A DNA stretch of 9,686 nt from Clostridium_AD sp937920395 (GTDB lineage: Bacteria; Bacillota; Clostridia; Clostridiales; Clostridiaceae), in NCBI GenBank assembly GCA_052274345.1, contig DAVZGP010000102.1, positions 1 through 9,686 of the forward strand, written 5' to 3'. Made by a program: the position numbers and the translations under genes. The notes below the pieces were generated by a model that made no database searches, was not told the origin of the DNA, and saw nothing but the letters and a program-made list of their open reading frames with translations. Positions within the stretch are counted from its first letter, which is position 1; every line of letters begins with the position of its first letter. This document shows positions 6,316 through 9,686 of this stretch, piece after piece.

Positions 6316-6369
6316 AATAACAAAGTGAGCTTGAGTATTTCACTCAAGCTCACTTTGTTATTATTTTTT
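6316..6369 (+). terminator. leuCDBA operon terminator, overlapping the eutP stop
   Basis: A perfect 20-bp stem (6316-6335 with 6343-6362) closes a 7-nt loop and is followed by A and six T on the plus strand. It is an efficient terminator for leuA. The opposite strand has no U-run after the hairpin. The eutP stop codon (6361-6363) overlaps the stem base, so termination of the converging eut transcript here is probably weaker. Confidence 0.95.
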
Positions 6370-6792
6370 AATATACTCTTTGAAATTTTCTAAACCTCGT
6401 TTATCAAATGCACTCACTTTAAAAATTTTCTCTACACCTGCATTTAATAAAAATTCTTCTGCTATTTTTATCTTGTTTTCATCAAGGCATAAATCAACTT
6501 TAGTTATAATCCCAATAACAGGTTTTGCAAATCTACTAGCAAAACTTGGTGGGAACACACTGTTTTCCTCCATACAATCCTGAACCATAGCAACTACATC
6601 GCTATCTACAGATGTAATTATAAGTGCATTATAAAAAAATCTGCTTTCAATATACTCACCAGGAGTATCTATAATACTATCAATAATTTCAACTGTCTGT
6701 GTCTTTTTATAAAAAAGATTTCTTTCATACAATGCTTGAGTAAGTGTGGTCTTTCCACAATTTGTTTTTCCAATTAACATTAGCTTTTTCAT
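6361..6792 (-). CDS. eutP: EutP/PduV-family GTPase-like protein
   Basis: Small P-loop protein of ethanolamine/propanediol microcompartment loci, 143 aa. The Walker A motif GKTNCGKT is at 8-15, the G3-like motif DTPGE at 42-46, the G4-like motif TKVD at 97-100 and the G5-like SA at 127-128, so all nucleotide-binding motifs are intact. In Salmonella EutP has been reported to have acetate kinase activity, and PduV has been linked to microcompartment positioning; which applies here is unknown. The ATG at 6792 has AGGAGGGG just upstream, overlapping the eutS TAG stop, and the spacing from eutS is 9 nt. It is the last gene of the ADH-eutS-eutP operon and converges on leuA, its stop falling in the base of the shared hairpin. 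Confidence 0.93.
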   Translation of the reverse strand: MKKLMLIGKTNCGKTTLTQALYERNLFYKKTQTVEIIDSIIDTPGEYIESRFFYNALIITSVDSDVVAMVQDCMEENSVFPPSFASRFAKPVIGIITKVDLCLDENKIKIAEEFLLNAGVEKIFKVSAFDKRGLENFKEYIKK

Positions 6793-6801
6793 ATACCCCT
6801 C

Positions 6802-7146
6802 CTAAGATTTAGTTATACTACACTCAGCAAAATTAAGAACACTCGCAAGAAGTTTTAAAACCTGCGTAAGTGCTGACTCTACGCTACCTACATCCCCAAT
6901 TATAATAACCGTTCCACTAAATCTATCTACAAAACCAATTGTTACATCAGCTGCCTTTGTTGCAACATCGGCGGCTATAATAGCAGCCTCTCCAGGCGTT
7001 ATTGTAAGTATTCCAAGGGCGCCCATATTATCTGCAATAAGCCCTAATTTTTTATATAAATCTTTGCTTGGGTTTGCAATTAAATGGGCTAATGTAACTT
7101 GCTTTCCCGGAACATATTCCTGTATTACCCTTTGTTTATCTTGCAT
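6802..7146 (-). CDS. eutS: EutS/PduU-type microcompartment shell protein (permuted BMC domain)
   Basis: Structural subunit expected to form flat or bent hexamers in the shell of a bacterial microcompartment. At 114 aa it matches the family. The EutS signature runs from IQEYVPGKQVTLAHLIA (8-24) through LTITPGEAAIIAAD and KAADVTIGFVDRFSG to a C-terminal C-ITKS. G42 in NMGALGI aligns with the Gly known as G39 in E. coli EutS, which bends the hexamer. The ATG at 7146 has AAGGAGGTG with 8-nt spacing. It lies 18 nt after the ADH gene and 9 nt before eutP. A EutS alone does not make a shell; BMC-H (EutM-like), EutL and EutN-type partners must be encoded elsewhere if a compartment is made. Confidence 0.96.
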   Translation of the reverse strand: MQDKQRVIQEYVPGKQVTLAHLIANPSKDLYKKLGLIADNMGALGILTITPGEAAIIAADVATKAADVTIGFVDRFSGTVIIIGDVGSVESALTQVLKLLASVLNFAECSITKS

Positions 7147-7164
7147 AATATTCTCACCTCCTTG

Positions 7165-8334
7165 TTAATTATTGTAATAAACTTGATAAAATAGATCTAT
7201 TATTTCTTCTGTCTTTGGCACCCTTGGATTGGTTTGCGTACATCTATCCTCTAAGGCAATACTCGCCATTTCGCTTACTTCCATTTTAAAATCTTCTTCC
7301 TTTATCCCGTTTTCTTTTAATGACGCAGGAATATTTAATTCCTTTAGAATCATATTTATCGCTATTATTAAGCTTTTTACTCCTTGGTAAACATTTGATG
7401 CTGGTAGTCCTAATAGTTTAGCTATTTCTGAATATCTTTTAGCAGCATATGTATACTCGCTTGAATTAAAATCTTTTATATCTGCATTAAATTCTATTAC
7501 ATATGGAAGTAATATAGCATTAGCTCTTCCATGAGATATATGAAATTTCGCACCTATGGTATGTGCCATTCCATGATTTAATCCTAATGATGCATTATTA
7601 AATGCTATCCCAGCAATACAAGAAGCATTGTGCATTTTCGTTCTTGCTTCTAAATCATTACCATCTCTATATGCATTTATTAAATTTTGAAAAACTAATT
7701 TTATAGATTTTTCAGCTAATGCATCTGTATAATCGGTTGCCCTAGTTGACACAAATGCTTCTATATCGTGAGTTAATACATCCATTCCTGTATCAGCGGT
7801 TATAAAATTAGGTACCGTACTAACAAGTTCTGCAACTAATATAGCCTCATCCGGTTGTAACTCATCTGATATTAATGGATATTTTATATTCTTATTTTTA
7901 TCAGTAATTACAGAAATGCTAGTAACCTCAGATCCAGTACCACTTGTTGTAGGTATAGCTATAAGCTTAATTTTTTTATTATTTTCCATATTAGAAACCG
8001 TATTAGCTTTTAGTTTTAAATTAAAGTTACATATCGCTTTTGCTGCATCAATTGCAGACCCTCCTCCTAATGCTATAACTACATCAGGATTAAATTTCAT
8101 CATGACTTCTATACCTTTTGCCACAATTTCAACTGATGGATCTGGTACAATATCTGAAAAAACAATATACTCAACATTGCCCTTTGAAATCTCATCAGTA
8201 ATTTTATTTATAACCCCTGACTTTACCATAAAAGGGTCAGTTACTATAAATGCCTTATGACAATTAAGTTGGCTTAATCTTTTTAATGATCCTTCTCCAA
8301 AAAATACTTGTGTTTTAAAGTTAAAACTTTCCAT
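7165..8334 (-). CDS. Iron-containing alcohol dehydrogenase, EutG/PduQ-like
   Basis: Group III (Fe-dependent) NAD(P)H alcohol dehydrogenase, likely interconverting a short aldehyde and its alcohol and recycling NAD+ within or beside a microcompartment. Numbered from the preferred start (389 aa): GGGSAIDAAK (90-99) and TTSGTGSE (129-136) bind nucleotide, and the metal ligands are D185 (DTGMD), H189, H254 (GLNHGMAH) and H268 (ISHGRA). The longest ORF opens at 8343, but the GAAAGG ribosome site abuts that ATG. The ATG at 8334 has 9-nt spacing and gives MESFNFKTQVFFGEG, the usual family N-terminus. It leads the operon with eutS and eutP, which favours a EutG-like role. No obvious encapsulation helix precedes the catalytic domain. 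The substrate is not determinable from sequence. Confidence 0.94.
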   Translation of the reverse strand: MESFNFKTQVFFGEGSLKRLSQLNCHKAFIVTDPFMVKSGVINKITDEISKGNVEYIVFSDIVPDPSVEIVAKGIEVMMKFNPDVVIALGGGSAIDAAKAICNFNLKLKANTVSNMENNKKIKLIAIPTTSGTGSEVTSISVITDKNKNIKYPLISDELQPDEAILVAELVSTVPNFITADTGMDVLTHDIEAFVSTRATDYTDALAEKSIKLVFQNLINAYRDGNDLEARTKMHNASCIAGIAFNNASLGLNHGMAHTIGAKFHISHGRANAILLPYVIEFNADIKDFNSSEYTYAAKRYSEIAKLLGLPASNVYQGVKSLIIAINMILKELNIPASLKENGIKEEDFKMEVSEMASIALEDRCTQTNPRVPKTEEIIDLFYQVYYNN

Positions 8335-8389
8335 AATTATCATCCTTTCTTTATAAAATCCAAATATTAACGATTACATACTTTGATTT

Positions 8390-8398
8390 ATTCTACCA
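8390..8398 (-). promoter_or_regulatory. Extended -10 promoter candidate for the ADH-eutS-eutP operon
   Basis: On the minus strand TGG followed by TAGAAT (8395-8390) is an extended -10 element matching TATAAT at 5 of 6. No good -35 is seen 16-18 nt upstream, where the preceding gene's terminator lies. Transcription would begin near 8383, leaving a leader of about 50 nt with no recognisable ANTAR (EutV-type) dual hairpin. Confidence 0.45.
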
Positions 8399-8408
8399 CA
8401 TTTTGCAT

Positions 8409-8449
8409 AAAAAAGAAAAGTAGAATAAAATATATTTTATTCTACTTTT
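8409..8449 (-). terminator. Terminator of the Gfo/Idh/MocA gene, perfect 34-nt palindrome
   Basis: Positions 8416-8449 are a perfect palindrome (17+17), able to form a stem of about 15-16 bp. On the minus strand it is followed by C and six T. The gene's TAG stop (8442-8444) lies inside the stem, so the hairpin begins at the very end of the coding sequence. Confidence 0.9.
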
Positions 8450-9431
8450 TACCTAATCTATAATTTTTCAAAATCATATCCATAATTTTATTTGTTCTAG
8501 CTCCACTAACACCTGTACTTTCGCACACGCCAAAACCATTAAGTTCGTTTACTATGCTTTGAATCAATTGAGTCTGAATATGAACGGGCTTTTTAATATC
8601 AAATGAAGTGGTTCCATCAATCGTTGTCAATAAAATTGGTTCCTCTTCAAAAGTTGAAAAAGATATCTTTCCTAAACTTCCAACAATCTCATTCATATCA
8701 TACTTAGAAAAACTTGAGAAACACCAAGTACCTGTTCCCTTGACGCCAGATTTAAACGCCAATGAAGCCGTAACTACATCTTCTGCCGCATATAATTTCG
8801 CTTGATTATCAGCATAACCACAGGCTTCTTCAATCGGACCTAGAATATAATCTAAAACATCCAATGTATGGGAAGCTAAATCCATAAATTCCCCTCCACC
8901 TGAAATCTCAGGAATAACTCTCCATGGAAGTTTTCCAGATTTTGCATCAACTTGTACTAATTTTTTATATAATACAACTGTAACGAACCGTACTTTCCCT
9001 ATTTTCCCTGAATCAATTAATTCCCTAACTTTGTTAAAACGATCCAAAGCTCTTCTATAATATGCAACAAATAATGGAACTCCAGCATTCTGACACGCCT
9101 GTACCATATCAGTACATTCTTCAAAATTACGAGCCATAGGTTTTTCAACGTAAACTGGCTTTCCTACCTCTGCACATTTTAATGTATATTCTTTATGAAA
9201 TGCAGGTGGTGTAGCTATATAAACAACATCCACATCAGGGTCATTTATTAATTCTTCTGCGTTATCATACCACTTTGGTACGTTATGACGAGTGGCATAA
9301 TCCTTAGCAAGTTCTCCATTTCTCCTCATAACAGCCACTAATTGTGAATTTTTTGCCAATTGAAATCCAGGACCACTTTTAACCTCAGTAACATTTCCAC
9401 ATCCAATGATGCCCCAACGTATTGTCTTCAT
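8442..9431 (-). CDS. Gfo/Idh/MocA-family NAD(P)-dependent oxidoreductase
   Basis: Cytosolic dehydrogenase of the family acting on sugars, inositols and their derivatives; the substrate is not identifiable here. At 329 aa, the N-terminal Rossmann domain opens with GIIGCGNV (7-14). VMRRN (34-38) after the second strand offers two arginines that could favour NADPH, as in 1,5-anhydrofructose reductase-type enzymes. The family signature EKP is at 96-98. The C-terminal domain has GGGEFMDLASHTLDVLDYI (178-196), with D184 and H188 as the probable catalytic pair. The ATG at 9431 has AAGGAGA with 9-nt spacing. It is a single-gene unit: its own promoter lies upstream and its terminator lies before the ADH gene, so no functional link to the eut genes is shown. 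It sits just downstream of an rRNA operon. Confidence 0.93.
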   Translation of the reverse strand: MKTIRWGIIGCGNVTEVKSGPGFQLAKNSQLVAVMRRNGELAKDYATRHNVPKWYDNAEELINDPDVDVVYIATPPAFHKEYTLKCAEVGKPVYVEKPMARNFEECTDMVQACQNAGVPLFVAYYRRALDRFNKVRELIDSGKIGKVRFVTVVLYKKLVQVDAKSGKLPWRVIPEISGGGEFMDLASHTLDVLDYILGPIEEACGYADNQAKLYAAEDVVTASLAFKSGVKGTGTWCFSSFSKYDMNEIVGSLGKISFSTFEEEPILLTTIDGTTSFDIKKPVHIQTQLIQSIVNELNGFGVCESTGVSGARTNKIMDMILKNYRLGKK

Positions 9432-9512
9432 TCTAACAAGTCTCCTTTAATATTATATTATTTAAATCTTTAATTACATTTATTTAGTTTTATTTTTAAC
9501 TATTTTAGTATA

Positions 9513-9542
9513 ATTATATCAAAGGTATGCTGCATTAGTAAA
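9513..9542 (-). promoter_or_regulatory. Promoter of the Gfo/Idh/MocA gene
   Basis: On the minus strand a perfect TATAAT (9518-9513) is preceded by TGA, giving an extended -10. TTTACT (9542-9537) lies 18 nt upstream as a 4-of-6 -35. Transcription would start near 9506, leaving an AT-rich leader of about 75 nt with no structure I recognise. Confidence 0.65.
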
Positions 9543-9601
9543 GATTTTAAGTAACAATGTTTTTAAATATTCTAAAGAATCAAGTTTCATTTAAATTTGG
9601 A

Positions 9602-9637
9602 TAAAATAAAAACACTAAGATAAACTTAGTGTTTTTT
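9602..9637 (-). terminator. Terminator of the rRNA operon (after 5S)
   Basis: A 12-bp stem (9608-9619 with 9625-9636) closes a 5-nt loop. On the minus strand it ends in a T-run that begins inside the stem and continues as ATTTTAT. It lies 4 nt after the presumed 5S 3' end and is the expected end of the rRNA transcript entering from the right edge. Confidence 0.88.
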
Positions 9638-9640
9638 ATT

Positions 9641-9686
9641 ACCTGGCGACAACCTACTCTTCCACAAGGTTACCCCTGCAGTACCA
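9641..9686 (-). rRNA. rrf: 5S ribosomal RNA, 3' end only (partial)
   Basis: On the minus strand the last 46 nt read TGGTACTGCAGGGGTAACC, then TTGTGGAAGAGTAGGTTG, then TCGCCAGGT. This is the conserved 3' third of bacterial 5S rRNA, including GGAAGAGTAGG and the closing CCAGGT. The remaining ~70 nt and presumably 23S/16S lie beyond the right edge. The 3' terminus is set at the end of CCAGGT and could be off by one or two bases. Confidence 0.95.

Noticed and set aside
7916..8260. 114-aa plus-strand hydrophobic open frame within the ADH gene
   Set aside because: Antisense to conserved dehydrogenase sequence; hydrophobicity reflects the complementary codons.
8344..8441. EutV (ANTAR) antitermination site ahead of the ADH operon
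   Set aside because: The only strong hairpin belongs to the upstream gene's terminator, and the leader lacks the paired small hairpins expected.

Overview
The window reads as chromosomal DNA of an AT-rich, low-GC Gram-positive bacterium, most likely a Clostridium or close relative. Support for this comes from strong AGGAGG-type ribosome sites, sigma-A-like promoters, a T-box riboswitch, a CodY-type operator, intrinsic terminators throughout, and Clostridium-like protein sequences (for example the LeuC N-terminus MGMTMTQKILA). The genus is an inference from pattern recognition, not from a search.

Left half: branched-chain amino acid synthesis. ilvC (ketol-acid reductoisomerase) runs leftward from 1127. 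Its terminator hairpin is followed, after only TTTTA, by the 5' end of a group IIC intron that continues past the left edge. The 640-bp gap between ilvC and leuC holds two divergent promoters with a CodY-box-like site between them. It also holds a leucine T-box leader (specifier CTC, T-box sequence GGGTGGTACCGCG, intrinsic terminator). This leader precedes a rightward operon leuC-leuD-leuB-leuA, with 1-nt and 4-nt overlaps between the first three genes. Its leuA is the type 2 (fungal/actinobacterial-like) form and is last in the operon. The operon ends at a perfect 20-bp terminator hairpin near 6316-6369. Together these genes make leucine from 2-ketoisovalerate, and ilvC feeds valine, isoleucine and leucine synthesis. 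The leu genes are predicted to sense both uncharged tRNA-Leu (T-box) and global BCAA/GTP status (CodY).

Right half, all leftward: an iron-dependent alcohol dehydrogenase, the microcompartment shell protein EutS, and the EutP GTPase-like protein form a tight three-gene operon converging on leuA. It looks like a minimal or satellite fragment of an ethanolamine/ethanol-type bacterial microcompartment locus. No lyase, aldehyde dehydrogenase or other shell gene lies in the window. Upstream of it is a single-gene unit for a Gfo/Idh/MocA-family oxidoreductase, with its own extended -10 promoter and a perfectly palindromic terminator. At the right edge is the 3' end of a 5S rRNA gene with its terminator, so an rRNA operon lies just outside.

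I see no clearly new defence or catalytic system. The most informative points are the intron insertion behind the ilvC terminator, the layered CodY/T-box control region with a tandem 18-nt duplication in the T-box linker, the orphan ADH-EutS-EutP cluster, and two genes whose Shine-Dalgarno spacing argues for a start downstream of the longest-ORF start.
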